From positions 1-64,000 of the forward strand of contig NZ_JAHZSV010000029.1 of NCBI RefSeq assembly GCF_019457905.1: a stretch of 64,000 bases of DNA, in the 5' to 3' direction. The notes beneath the pieces are model-generated. The model had not been told where the DNA came from. It saw only the letters and a list, made by a program, of their open reading frames with translations, and did not search any database. Shown here piece by piece: positions 35,208 through 44,734 of the stretch. Origin of the DNA: Flagellimonas abyssi (GTDB lineage Bacteria > Bacteroidota > Bacteroidia > Flavobacteriales > Flavobacteriaceae). The translations under genes were made by a program, and so were the position numbers. Each line of letters opens with the position of its first letter. Position 1 is the first letter of the stretch.

Positions 35208-35936
35208 ATGAACGATACCATCGAAAAAACAGTGGGCCAGATGGTGGCCGAGGATTACCGTACCGCCCAGGTCTTTAAAAACCACAAGATCGATTTTTGC
35301 TGCAAAGGCAATCGGACCTTACAGGAAGTTGCCGACAAAAATGGTCTGGACAAGGAAGTGTTATTGCAAGAACTGGATGAAGTCCAGCGGAACAGTCAAA
35401 CGGATCAGCCCGATTTCAATACATGGCCTTTGGACCTTTTGATCGACTATATCGAAAAAAAGCACCATCGGTACGTAGAGGAACGTATCCCGATATTAAA
35501 ACAATATCTTAACAAGCTATGTCAAGTACACGGCAACAAACACCCTGAACTGTTTGGTATTTTTGAACATTTCACCGGTTCTGCCGGCGAACTGTCCATG
35601 CACATGAAGAAGGAAGAACTGGTCCTGTTTCCCTGGATCCGTAAAATGGTGGCGGGAACGGCAGATGGAAAGACCTTGGGACCACCACAATTTGGTACAG
35701 TCCATAACCCTATTCAAATGATGATGGAGGAGCATGACAATGAAGGGGAGCGATTCCGAAAAATCGCCGCCCTGAGCGGCGATTACACCCCCCCTGCCGA
35801 TGCCTGCAATACGTACAGGGTTACCTTTTCCCTTCTTCAGGAATTTGAGGAAGACCTTCATCGACATATCCATTTGGAGAACAATATCCTGTTCCCAAAA
35901 GCAGAAATATTGGAAAAAGAAGTGCTTAGCAACTAA
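35208..35936 (+). CDS. ric: RIC/ScdA/DnrN-type di-iron repair protein
   Basis: The 242-residue protein has an N-terminal ScdA_N (DUF542) domain with the double cysteine KIDFCCKGNRTL, and a hemerythrin-like four-helix domain with iron ligands in KKHHRYVEE, HMKKEE, EEHDNEG and HIHLENNILFP. RIC proteins restore iron-sulfur clusters damaged by NO or peroxide in the cytoplasm. I use the ATG at 35208, right after the operator, not the much longer open frame upstream. Confidence 0.93.
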   Translation: MNDTIEKTVGQMVAEDYRTAQVFKNHKIDFCCKGNRTLQEVADKNGLDKEVLLQELDEVQRNSQTDQPDFNTWPLDLLIDYIEKKHHRYVEERIPILKQYLNKLCQVHGNKHPELFGIFEHFTGSAGELSMHMKKEELVLFPWIRKMVAGTADGKTLGPPQFGTVHNPIQMMMEEHDNEGERFRKIAALSGDYTPPADACNTYRVTFSLLQEFEEDLHRHIHLENNILFPKAEILEKEVLSN

Positions 35937-35943
35937 AGCCCTT

Positions 35944-36405
35944 ATGGCTGGAACACCCATCAAACGTCACAAGGCCCTACAGGGAGTAAGCCGTGAACAC
36001 CATCACGGCCTGCTCCTATGTTGGAAGATTCGTACGGGACTTTCAAAAAAGGTAGCACCGGAACGCATAAAGACCTATGTGGATTGGTTCTTTAAGACCC
36101 ATTTGATCCCACATTTTGAATTGGAAGAAACTTACATCTTTCCCATCCTGGGTATGGGCAACCCAAAAATTAAAAAAGCGTTAAGGGAACATCGAAGGTT
36201 GGTCAGGCTATTTACATCCAATGTTGACCTGATCAGAAGGTTGGTACAGATTGAAGAGGAACTGGAACAACATATACGCTATGAGGAACGCCAGCTCTTC
36301 AATGAAATTCAAAAAATTGCCAGTGACGCCCAATTGGACCTAATAGAAAAATATCACAATCATGAAAAATTCAAAGACAATACCTATGACCCATTCTGGA
36401 ACTAA
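35944..36405 (+). CDS. Hemerythrin-domain protein
   Basis: The 153-residue four-helix protein has hemerythrin-type ligands (REHHHGLLLCW, HFELEETYIFP, LREHRRL, IRYEERQLF). It follows ric by 7 bases and probably shares its Rrf2-type operator. Small hemerythrins bind O2 or NO or support Fe-S repair. It overlaps the next membrane gene by 20-44 bases. Confidence 0.88.
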   Translation: MAGTPIKRHKALQGVSREHHHGLLLCWKIRTGLSKKVAPERIKTYVDWFFKTHLIPHFELEETYIFPILGMGNPKIKKALREHRRLVRLFTSNVDLIRRLVQIEEELEQHIRYEERQLFNEIQKIASDAQLDLIEKYHNHEKFKDNTYDPFWN

Positions 36406-36709
36406 AAGCAAAGGCAATGTCCTTACCAACCTTCACAAGCGTCTGTTCTTGGAATACAAGAGAGGTGAGATGGGCTACGCCACCATAGCGATCATAGGGC
36501 AAAGCTGTTTGGGCTCTGCAGCAGCAATGGTACTGTTGATGGGAGCATTGGATACCGCGGTAAAAATGACCTTATTGTTTTTTGTCACCATCTTCTGCAT
36601 GGCGTTCAACGGGGCCGTATTGGCACAATTGAAACCTTTGACCACATTCAATATATTAATTTTGAGTGTGCTATTCAGTACAGGAATCATTATTTTACAT
36701 TTGGGTTAG
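36386..36709 (+). CDS. Small membrane protein of the ric operon
   Basis: A protein of 107 residues from the ATG at 36386 (115 from another ATG at 36362) with three hydrophobic helices in its C-terminal two thirds. It overlaps the hemerythrin gene, so expression is coupled to it. I recognise no family; the helices lack histidines and cysteines typical of heme proteins apart from scattered Cys. Confidence 0.7.
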   Translation: MTHSGTKSKGNVLTNLHKRLFLEYKRGEMGYATIAIIGQSCLGSAAAMVLLMGALDTAVKMTLLFFVTIFCMAFNGAVLAQLKPLTTFNILILSVLFSTGIIILHLG

Positions 36710-36959
36710 TTCTTCCACGCGGATGGGATAGCACCTTCCTACCATACCTCCTACAGGCGTATTTATAAAAATCCCCCAGCCTTCCAATTAGGATATTAAG
36801 TTGTACCACTTAATCAAAGGTTAAATTGATCGTATATATAAATGATAAAAAGGTCATTTTATTGTTAATAAGTCTCTTTATAACTTTTGCCCTACCCCGA
36901 TTATCCCCTAAACCCTTGGTCTAATTTTATACAATGAACTTAAATGAATTGCACCATAT

Positions 36960-37409
36960 ATGTTTTATCATCATTTTCAGGTAGTGCTCCAAGAGGTTCC
37001 AGGAGAGGTCAGTCTTTGCTTTTCCATCTCAGGGTGTCCTTTGCGCTGCAAGGGCTGCCACTCCCCTTTTTTGTGGAAGGAAGGTAGTGGCTCTGAGTTG
37101 ACCTCCAAGGACTATCAAAAGTACCTCGACCAATATGCAGGACTTGCAAGCTGCGTACTCTTTATGGGGGGTGAATGGCACCCGGGAGCATTGGTAAGGT
37201 ATTTGAAACAAGCCCAAGAACTGGGATATAGGACATGCCTGTATACCGGAGCCGATCGGGTATCCCCTGATATCCTTGAACATCTGACCTATATCAAGAC
37301 GGGAAATTGGGACAAAGCCCTTGGGGGATTGGACAGTCCGACCACCAATCAGGTCTTCCGGGAAGTGAGGACCAATAAATCGCTCAACCATTTATTCATC
37401 TCTAAATAA
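36960..37409 (+). CDS. nrdG: Anaerobic ribonucleotide reductase activating protein
   Basis: The 149-residue radical-SAM enzyme has the 4Fe-4S motif CPLRCKGC (Cys26, Cys30, Cys33) and GGEW in place of the usual GGEP. It generates the glycyl radical on NrdD under anoxia. It precedes nrdD by 8 bases, the reverse of the E. coli order. No clear FNR-like site is seen in the 250 bases upstream. Confidence 0.94.
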   Translation: MFYHHFQVVLQEVPGEVSLCFSISGCPLRCKGCHSPFLWKEGSGSELTSKDYQKYLDQYAGLASCVLFMGGEWHPGALVRYLKQAQELGYRTCLYTGADRVSPDILEHLTYIKTGNWDKALGGLDSPTTNQVFREVRTNKSLNHLFISK

Positions 37410-37417
37410 TATTCCAT

Positions 37418-39280
37418 ATGATACGGCTTACCGACAAACAGATTGCCAAAAAAATTGCTTTCATCGATCATTACCTGCATTCCGACAATGCTGCTGACGG
37501 CTCCAAGGTTGACGCCAATGCCAATGTCACCTCCAAGAACATTGCCACCATGGAAGCCGAGCTCAATAAGGATATCAATATCCAGGTGAACCGGGCCTTG
37601 GTCCAACAGAAGATCGCCTCACTGTTCGGGAAGGACCTGGCTGATGAATATGTGAGGCAGATAGAATCGCACGAGATCTACGTCCATGATGAGACCTCGT
37701 TAAAACCCTACTGCGCCTCCATAAGCATGTATCCCTTCCTATTGGACGGGCTGACCAAACTGGGTGGGGAAAGCTTGGCCCCAAAACACTTGGAAAGCTT
37801 TTGCGGGGAATTCGTCAATTTGGTCTTTGCGGTAAGTTCACAATTCGCAGGGGCCTTGGCCACCGTGGAGTTCTTGATGTATTTTGACCACTTCGCGGCC
37901 AAGGACTATGGGCCCGACTATCTGGTGACCCACAAGAACATCATTGCCAACCATTTGCAGCATGTCGTCTACGCCATCAACCAACCTGCCGCGGCCAGGG
38001 GCTACCAATCCGTGTTCTGGAACATTTCCATTTATGACAGACCCTACTTTGACAATATGTTCGGGGATTTTGTCTTTCCTGATATGGGCAGGCCCCAATG
38101 GGAAAGTGTCAAAAGGCTTCAGGCCTTCTTTATGGACTGGTTCAACGAAGAGCGAACCAAGGCCATCCTTACCTTCCCTGTGGTCACCGCCGCCATGTTG
38201 ATCAAGGACGGGGCTCCGGTCGATACGGAGTTTACGGACCTATGTGCCCATGAACTGGGCAAGGGGAACTCCTTTTTCATCTACCAATCCGAAAACGCCG
38301 ACAGCCTGGCTTCCTGCTGTCGCCTGCGCAATGAGATCAGCGACCATACTTTTAGCTATTCCCTGGGGGCCGGAGGGGTCGCCACAGGTTCCATCAATGT
38401 CATCACCCTGAACATGAACCGCTTGGTGCAGCAAGGGGCGGATATTGTGGAAGAGGTCCAAAAGGTACACAAATATCAGGTCGCTTTTAGAAAGCTCATC
38501 GATGACTACGAAAAGGCGGGCATGTTGCCGGTGTACCATGCCGGTTTGATCTCCCTGGACAAGCAGTTCCTGACCGTGGGCATCAACGGGATGGTCGAGG
38601 CTGCGGAAAGCCAAGGCATCCAAGTGGGCAACAATGAAAAGTACAAGGACTTCGTCAACTGTTATCTCAAGGCCATCTATCAGGAAAACAGAAAGGCCAG
38701 GGAAACCTATGGGTACATGTTCAACACCGAATTCGTCCCCGCCGAGAACCTGGGTGTCAAAAATGCCAAATGGGATCGGGAAGACGGCCTTTTCGTCCCC
38801 CGGGACTGCTACAATTCCTATTTCTATATCGTAGAGGATGAACAGACCAATGCCTTGGACAAAATTGTATTGCATGGCAAGGAGACCATTCAATATTTGG
38901 ACGGGGGTTCGGCGCTCCACCTCAATCTCGAGGAAACCCCGAACCAAGAAGGATTCAAAAAATTGATCCATGCCACGGCCAACGCTGGATGCAATTATTT
39001 TTGCTTCAATATCCGAATCACCATTTGCAATGTCTGTTCCCATATCGACAAACGCACCCTTTGGGAATGCAGCGCATGCCATTCACAGGATGTGGACCAT
39101 GCCACCAGGGTCATCGGATACCTCAAACGGGTCTCCAACTTTAGTTCGGGCCGGCAAAAGGAACATGGATTGCGGCACTATCATTTGAAACAGGCCAAAA
39201 GCACTGTGATGGATAAAAGAGCTGAAATCCTTTTGGCAGGTCAAAAAGCAAGTAATACTCAAGAAACCATAAAAATATAA
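37418..39280 (+). CDS. nrdD: Anaerobic (class III) ribonucleoside-triphosphate reductase
   Basis: The 620-residue cytoplasmic enzyme makes deoxynucleotides without oxygen. A C-terminal zinc site (CNVC and CSAC) and the glycyl-radical segment RVSNFSSGRQ (Gly578) are present. The N-terminus starts almost directly with the catalytic barrel, without an ATP-cone, so dATP feedback by the usual route is missing. Pairs with nrdG. Confidence 0.95.
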   Translation: MIRLTDKQIAKKIAFIDHYLHSDNAADGSKVDANANVTSKNIATMEAELNKDINIQVNRALVQQKIASLFGKDLADEYVRQIESHEIYVHDETSLKPYCASISMYPFLLDGLTKLGGESLAPKHLESFCGEFVNLVFAVSSQFAGALATVEFLMYFDHFAAKDYGPDYLVTHKNIIANHLQHVVYAINQPAAARGYQSVFWNISIYDRPYFDNMFGDFVFPDMGRPQWESVKRLQAFFMDWFNEERTKAILTFPVVTAAMLIKDGAPVDTEFTDLCAHELGKGNSFFIYQSENADSLASCCRLRNEISDHTFSYSLGAGGVATGSINVITLNMNRLVQQGADIVEEVQKVHKYQVAFRKLIDDYEKAGMLPVYHAGLISLDKQFLTVGINGMVEAAESQGIQVGNNEKYKDFVNCYLKAIYQENRKARETYGYMFNTEFVPAENLGVKNAKWDREDGLFVPRDCYNSYFYIVEDEQTNALDKIVLHGKETIQYLDGGSALHLNLEETPNQEGFKKLIHATANAGCNYFCFNIRITICNVCSHIDKRTLWECSACHSQDVDHATRVIGYLKRVSNFSSGRQKEHGLRHYHLKQAKSTVMDKRAEILLAGQKASNTQETIKI

Positions 39281-39444
39281 TCCCCGCCAAATAGTGCCAG
39301 CGTTCCTCGACCCGTATATGGTTTATGCTCTTTGAACCGTTTCCTTATCGATTTACATGCATGGAATGCGTGGTTCGCAAAAAAATAGGAATTCAATATG
39401 ATCAACTGGACAAGGCCTTTGGACAATCAACATAAATACGACAT

Positions 39445-41253
39445 ATGACAGCACATTCATTCCATATACCGGTAATGGGAATAGCATTTACCATTGACAC
39501 CCCGTTGAAAGTGGCACACTTTGGCATAGATTCGACGATTTCACTGGTAGATGATATTCTTTTGGAAAAAATGCGAAAGATGTATTGTGAAAGATTTGAA
39601 ATACCCTATCAGGAGATCACTGAAAATAGCATCGACTTCAGGGCCAAAAGAATCAGTTCCTATCTCAATCTCATCAAGGATCTGGCAGAAAAAAAATTCG
39701 AACAGCTAAAGGACGTCACACACGGTTTAAGCGATGGGCTAAAACAATATTTCGATATGTTGCCGAACACCTCATCGCTTAAGAAGAAGTTTGAAAATGT
39801 AAGTCTGGGCAGCCATAATCCGAAGTTGTCCAAAAATTTTCTTGATTCAAATCTTGCCATGGGAAACATTGAAGTGAACATCATGACGAAACTGGATCGG
39901 GAGAATTATCGAAAAAAGGTTCCTTTGGGCCAGATATACAATGATGCCCATGCAGCACTTAGGGGCTTTGCAGAAAGTAATCTGAACTCTTCGGTTGTTT
40001 TTTCAGCGGGCATGAACCCTCGATTGTATGGGTACATCGAGGAGTTTGAAGATTTTTATCCCGACGATTTCGGGTTCATTAAAAAGAAAATCATCCTAAA
40101 GGTGAGTGACTATAGATCGGCCATGATCCAAGGCAAGTTCCTGGCCAAAAAAGGGCTTTGGGTCTCGGAATACAGGATCGAATCGGGATTGAATTGCGGT
40201 GGGCATGCCTTCGCGACCGAAGGTCATCTGATGGGACCGATATTGGCAGAGTTCCGAGATCGGAAAAAAGAACTCGTGGCCGAAATCCATTCCATTCTTG
40301 CAAAGGCCCTTATGCATAAAAAGCGCTATGTCCCCCAATCTCCCCTACCCATCAAAATCTCGGCACAAGGTGGGGTGGGGACAGCGGAAGAACACAATTT
40401 TCTATTGGAGCACTATAAATTGGATTCCGTAGGTTGGGGAACCCCGTTCCTGTTGGTGCCCGAAGTCACCACGGTTGATGACTCCACAATGGAAAAATTG
40501 TCCAAGGCCAAAGAACAGGATCTTTATCTGAGCAATATCTCGCCCTTGGGTGTCCCTTTTAATAGTCTGAAAGGAAATACGAAAGATTTGGAAAAGAGGG
40601 TCAACATTGAAAAAGGTAGGCCAGGAAGTGCCTGTCCAAAAAAATATGTTGCCATGAACAAAGAATTCACCAATGAAGGCATTTGTACAGCGTCACGACA
40701 ATACCAACATTTGAAATTAAAAGCGTTGGACGGCATGAACCTTACTCCGGAAAAACATCAAGAGGCATATGACAAAATTGTTGAGAAATCCTGTGCCTGT
40801 GTAGGATTGGGAACCGCAGCGTTATTAAAATATGGATTGGACACCAAGGCAGAAGGAAAAGGTGTTTCCATTTGTCCCGGCCCCAACATGGCCTACTTTT
40901 CGAAAATCACAGGTCTTAGGGAAATGACACAACATATTTATGGCACATCCAATTTGATCGAACGTACCGATCGACCGAATATGTTCATCAAGGAGCTTAC
41001 TATTTATATTGATTATCTCAAAATCAAGATCGAAGAAACCAGAGGTTCCACAACCCCGAGGCAATTGGCGTATCTAACCACTTTCACCAACAACTTAAAC
41101 GATGGGATATCCTACTATCAGACCCTGTTGGGGAACATCAGCAAAGCCTTTTTGGACAACTCCCAAATGGTAAGGGCCTTGGATCGTTTCAGGACCGTTC
41201 TGGGCAATTTCTCGGTTGAGATCCATGATTTGAAAACCATCAACGCCCAATAG
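39445..41253 (+). CDS. Large conserved cysteine-containing protein of unknown function
   Basis: The 602-residue soluble protein has no TM helix or signal. Its middle carries strongly conserved-looking motifs, SGLNCGGHAFATEGHLMGP and SAQGGVGTAEEHNFLLEHY, and the C-terminal half has cysteines in GSACPKK, GICTASR, KSCACVG and SICPGP. Glycine-rich loops suggest a flavin or TIM-barrel enzyme, related in feel to glutamate synthase-like FMN proteins, and the cysteines could hold an Fe-S cluster. It follows nrdD by 164 bases. I do not assign a reaction. Confidence 0.7.
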   Translation: MTAHSFHIPVMGIAFTIDTPLKVAHFGIDSTISLVDDILLEKMRKMYCERFEIPYQEITENSIDFRAKRISSYLNLIKDLAEKKFEQLKDVTHGLSDGLKQYFDMLPNTSSLKKKFENVSLGSHNPKLSKNFLDSNLAMGNIEVNIMTKLDRENYRKKVPLGQIYNDAHAALRGFAESNLNSSVVFSAGMNPRLYGYIEEFEDFYPDDFGFIKKKIILKVSDYRSAMIQGKFLAKKGLWVSEYRIESGLNCGGHAFATEGHLMGPILAEFRDRKKELVAEIHSILAKALMHKKRYVPQSPLPIKISAQGGVGTAEEHNFLLEHYKLDSVGWGTPFLLVPEVTTVDDSTMEKLSKAKEQDLYLSNISPLGVPFNSLKGNTKDLEKRVNIEKGRPGSACPKKYVAMNKEFTNEGICTASRQYQHLKLKALDGMNLTPEKHQEAYDKIVEKSCACVGLGTAALLKYGLDTKAEGKGVSICPGPNMAYFSKITGLREMTQHIYGTSNLIERTDRPNMFIKELTIYIDYLKIKIEETRGSTTPRQLAYLTTFTNNLNDGISYYQTLLGNISKAFLDNSQMVRALDRFRTVLGNFSVEIHDLKTINAQ

Positions 41254-41370
41254 GGACACCACCTCACCATCACATGAGCTTTTCAGTCCATGGACATGGT
41301 CTGGGTGAAACCTCTTACCCTCTTTTATGGAGGGGTGGATATTATATTTTCCTAAACCAAGAAACCCATA

Positions 41371-41979
41371 TCAATGGGACTGGACCATTTCTATAAGTTC
41401 TTCCAACATGGTGTTGCCCCTATCCCTATGATACCACATCTGTAGCTCCTTTTTGAGGTTGTCGTCCACTTTTCCGTTTCGTTCTTTATATTCAGCTACC
41501 ATTTTGGAAGCCGTTTTCGGCCTTGGTCCCCACTCCTGTATTACCGTTCCGGCACTATTGGTGACAATCAGCTTGGGAATGGAACGGGTCCCGTTGGTCA
41601 AAAAACAGTCCATGAGCCGTGGATTTTCATCCCTTAACACCAATCGTAGTTCAATTTTCGAGGATGCCTTGGCAATCTTATGAAGAAGGGGTATGGCCTG
41701 TGCCCCATCCGAGCACCAACTTTCCAGCAATACCAGCCAAACTTGCTTTTCTGGGAGCTTGCGGAACACATCAAGTCTTTCATCTGGAATGGTGATTGTT
41801 TTTTCGATCCTTCGTAATCTATGGGCATTTAATTTTATGTTGGCAATCCTTTCTTCGCTTTGCTCGGTTCCTGTCGCTTTACCTTTAGCGACAAGGTCGT
41901 TCATCATTGAAATGTACCCGGCGTAGTCCATCCCCTTGCGGATACCTTCTTGAACCAAATGATGTACCTGCTTTGTCAT
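41371..41979 (-). CDS. Thioredoxin-fold protein with WCSD site
   Basis: The 202-residue protein has a helical N-terminal part (about 75 residues) and a thioredoxin-like domain with LLESWCSDGAQAIPLL, where the usual C-x-x-C is reduced to one cysteine, and cis-proline in TRSIPKLIV. It overlaps nadB by four bases on the same strand, forming a nadA-nadB-trx operon. It may protect or repair NadA/NadB, but this is inferred from position. Confidence 0.82.
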   Translation of the reverse strand: MTKQVHHLVQEGIRKGMDYAGYISMMNDLVAKGKATGTEQSEERIANIKLNAHRLRRIEKTITIPDERLDVFRKLPEKQVWLVLLESWCSDGAQAIPLLHKIAKASSKIELRLVLRDENPRLMDCFLTNGTRSIPKLIVTNSAGTVIQEWGPRPKTASKMVAEYKERNGKVDDNLKKELQMWYHRDRGNTMLEELIEMVQSH

Positions 41980-43571
41980 AGGCCGTCTGTATTTTTTAGG
42001 TATTGACTATTTTTGATAGGTTCAAGATCAATGTTGTAGAACCCACCTATATTTTCTTTTCTTTTCAAGCACTGCCCGATGATAAGATGTGCCACATTGA
42101 TCATATTTCGCAATTCACAAATACCCACGTCCACTTTCATGGTCCGGTATAGTACCTCAATTTCACTATATATCACATCCAGATGTTTGATGGCTTTATG
42201 CAAACGGTCGGTACTTCGTACAATCCCCACATAATCTTGCATAAGTGCCTGTAAATGGGCCGTGTTGTGTTTGATAAGGATGTTTTCCTTGGCAAACCGT
42301 GTTCCCGTATCGTCCCATTGGGGTATGGTAAGGGCTTCCGGGAATGTTTCTTGGTGGTCCAAATACTCAAAAATATTGTGGGCATATACCAGAGCTTCCA
42401 ATAAAGAGTTGGATGCCAATCTATTGGCGCCATGCAAACCTGTCCGCGAGCATTCCCCACAGGCGAATAGGTTATTTATGGTTGTCCTTCCGTTTGGATC
42501 CACGACAATTCCTCCACAGAGGTAATGCGCTGCTGGGACAATGGGAATCCAATCTGTTTCAATAGTGATATGTCTAGTCCGGCATTCGTCATAAATGTTG
42601 GGGAAATGTGCCTTGAAAGCTTTTATATCAAGGTGTGTACAATCGAGAAAAACGCAAGGGTCCCCAAATTTTTTCAACTCTTGGTCAATGCATCGGGAAA
42701 CGATATCACGGGGTGCCAGTTCAGCCCTAGTGTCATAGTCCGGCATAAATCTATGTCCTTTTTTGTTTCTTAAATATGCTCCGAAGCCCCTCACGGCCTC
42801 TGAAATCAAAAATGACCGGCCTGCCTTACCATCGTAGAGAACCGTGGGATGAAATTGGACAAACTCCATATCCTGGATCCGTGCCCCTGCCCGATACGCC
42901 ATGGCAATGCCATCGCCAGTGGCGATGATAGGATTTGTAGTGTGGCCATAGACCATGCCCACTCCTCCTGTGGCCAAGACAGTGTACTTTGCGAGGAAAG
43001 TTTCCACAATACCGGATTTTTGGTCTAGTACATAGGCCCCATAACATGTCGTTGGGGCCGGATTGGCCCCATGGAGTTGGTGTTCCGTAATGAGGTCTAT
43101 GGCAAAATGGTGTTGAAAAATTCTGATGTTGGGTCGCTGACGCACCTGATTCAGAAGGGCCTGTTCAATCTCATACCCCGCATAGTCCTTGTGATGTAGG
43201 ATACGATGCACCGAATGGCCTCCTTCACGACCCAATGCCAACCGACCATTCTTGCCCGTATCAAAACGGACCCCCCAGGACATCAGTTCCCTTACCCGTT
43301 CCGGGCCTTCCTTGACAACCATCTCCACTATGGCCGCATCACAAAGACCGTCTCCCGCGATCAAGGTGTCGGATATATGCTTTTGATAGGAGTCCTCCCC
43401 TAAATCAGAAACGGATGCAACACCACCTTGGGCATATTTGGTATTGGATTCGTCTTCATCGGCCTTGGAAACGATAAAGACGGTCCGATCTGGACATTTA
43501 TGCGCCATCTTAAGGGCAAAGGAAAGTCCGGCAATTCCCGAACCGATCACTAGATAATCCAATGAAACCAT
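41976..43571 (-). CDS. nadB: L-aspartate oxidase
   Basis: The 531-residue FAD enzyme oxidises aspartate to iminoaspartate, the first step of NAD synthesis. The N-terminal dinucleotide motif VIGSGIAGLSFAL, the active-site region REGGHSVHRILHHKD and the GLHGANRLASNSLLE helix are all present. It can use fumarate instead of oxygen, which fits an anoxic lifestyle. Seven bases downstream of nadA. Confidence 0.96.
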   Translation of the reverse strand: MVSLDYLVIGSGIAGLSFALKMAHKCPDRTVFIVSKADEDESNTKYAQGGVASVSDLGEDSYQKHISDTLIAGDGLCDAAIVEMVVKEGPERVRELMSWGVRFDTGKNGRLALGREGGHSVHRILHHKDYAGYEIEQALLNQVRQRPNIRIFQHHFAIDLITEHQLHGANPAPTTCYGAYVLDQKSGIVETFLAKYTVLATGGVGMVYGHTTNPIIATGDGIAMAYRAGARIQDMEFVQFHPTVLYDGKAGRSFLISEAVRGFGAYLRNKKGHRFMPDYDTRAELAPRDIVSRCIDQELKKFGDPCVFLDCTHLDIKAFKAHFPNIYDECRTRHITIETDWIPIVPAAHYLCGGIVVDPNGRTTINNLFACGECSRTGLHGANRLASNSLLEALVYAHNIFEYLDHQETFPEALTIPQWDDTGTRFAKENILIKHNTAHLQALMQDYVGIVRSTDRLHKAIKHLDVIYSEIEVLYRTMKVDVGICELRNMINVAHLIIGQCLKRKENIGGFYNIDLEPIKNSQYLKNTDGL

Positions 43572-43578
43572 TTCTGTC

Positions 43579-44544
43579 CTATTTGGAAAGTTTCAACATT
43601 CGCTCAATGGGAACCCACGCTTTTTCCGCAATGGCCCGTGAAACTTCTATTTCGGGGGTTTCATCCCTAAGACAACGGTATGTTTTTAGAAGGGTGTTTG
43701 ACTTCATGAAGGCACATTCACTGCAGGCACAACTGTTATCTTCCACTACCGGGGCCGGGAGCAGTATGGTGTCCGGAACTTCCTTTTGCATTTCATGAAG
43801 GATACCGACCTCCGTGGCAACTATATATTTTTTATTGGGATGCCGTTTCACATAGGTTATCATGCCAGAGGTGGAACCGATGAAGCTTGCGGTCCTTAAA
43901 ATATGTTCCTCCGATTCAGGGTGGGCAATGATCATTGCATCAGGATGTTCCTTACATAGATCTAGCAATTTATCGATACAAAAAGCTTCATGGACAAGAC
44001 AACTGCCCTCCCAAAGTAACATATCCCTACCTGTTTTCCCAATCAGATAGTTACCCAAATTTTTGTCCGGTGCAAAAATAATGGGAGTGGTTTCAGGAAT
44101 ATCCGAAATGACTTGTAGCGCATTGGACGAAGTACATACATAGTCGCTCAAGGCCTTGATTTCTGCCGAGCAGTTGATATAGGTCACTACAAAATGTTCC
44201 GGATGGGCCTTCACAAAGGGTTCAAAATCAGCTATCGGACAGGAATCAGCCAACGAACAACCTGCATTCAGGTCGGGCAACAGCACCTTTTTTGTCGGAT
44301 TTAAGATCTTGGCCGTTTCTGCCATGAAATACACTCCTGCAAATACAATGATATCTGCATCGGTCTGGGCTGCAGCCTGTGAAAGCGCCAAGCTATCTCC
44401 GACATGATCGGCGACTTCTTGGATTTCTGGACGTTGATAGTAATGGGAAAGTATAATGGCATTTTTTTCTTTTTTGAGCCTTAGGATTTCATGTTGAAGG
44501 TCCATTCCTGGCATAAAAAAATTCATTTCTTGTCCACCTTTCAT
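43579..44544 (-). CDS. nadA: Quinolinate synthase
   Basis: The 321-residue 4Fe-4S enzyme condenses iminoaspartate with dihydroxyacetone phosphate. The three domain repeats each supply a cluster cysteine (GCSLADSC, YVCTSSNA and CACSECAFM regions), and LSHYYQRPEIQEVADHVGDS marks the N-terminus. It is transcribed divergently from an rrf2 gene. The oxygen- and NO-labile cluster makes control by an Fe-S regulator sensible. Confidence 0.96.
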   Translation of the reverse strand: MKGGQEMNFFMPGMDLQHEILRLKKEKNAIILSHYYQRPEIQEVADHVGDSLALSQAAAQTDADIIVFAGVYFMAETAKILNPTKKVLLPDLNAGCSLADSCPIADFEPFVKAHPEHFVVTYINCSAEIKALSDYVCTSSNALQVISDIPETTPIIFAPDKNLGNYLIGKTGRDMLLWEGSCLVHEAFCIDKLLDLCKEHPDAMIIAHPESEEHILRTASFIGSTSGMITYVKRHPNKKYIVATEVGILHEMQKEVPDTILLPAPVVEDNSCACSECAFMKSNTLLKTYRCLRDETPEIEVSRAIAEKAWVPIERMLKLSK

Positions 44545-44652
44545 AGTTTAGCTATTTCATGATCCGTTCCCTTTTTACTGAATTTTGTGGCAAGGGCACA
44601 TTGTGGCAGGGACTTGGTGGAGCGAAACTAGATGCGTTGACTGTCACAAAAA

Positions 44653-44711
44653 ATGATAAAAATCATAATTAAAGATAAAATTATCTTTTTATTATCTTTT
44701 TATTATCTTTG
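44653..44711 (+). promoter_or_regulatory. FNR-like site, Rrf2-type site and TATCTTTG box
   Basis: ATGAT-AAAA-ATCAT (44653-44666) is followed, 20 bp centre to centre, by AAAGATA-AAAT-TATCTTT (44671-44688, centre 44679.5) and the -7 box TATCTTTG (44704-44711) of the rrf2 gene at 44735. The order of the two site types is reversed compared with the nos promoter. The same region is the leader of the divergent nadA gene. Confidence 0.7.
44681..44711. repeat. Tandem 11-base repeat in rrf2 promoter
   Basis: TTATCTTTTTA occurs twice in tandem and a third, shortened copy TTATCTTTG follows (44681-44691, 44692-44702, 44703-44711). The first copy overlaps the right arm of the Rrf2-type palindrome and the last includes the -7 box. 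One unit equals about one helical turn, so bound half-sites would stack on one DNA face. Confidence 0.75.
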
Positions 44712-44734
44712 AATACTTCAAATATGGGAATCCT

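Noticed and set aside
36838..36860. AAATGA-N8-TCATTT inverted repeat upstream of nrdG
   Set aside because: Spacer too long for FNR or CRP sites and unlike the other FNR-like boxes here.
38240..39082. 280-codon open frame antisense to nrdD
   Set aside because: Shadow frame; real gene certain on the other strand.
39361..39435. 24-codon plus-strand frame before the 602-residue gene
   Set aside because: Too short, no promoter or conserved pattern; cannot be told from chance.
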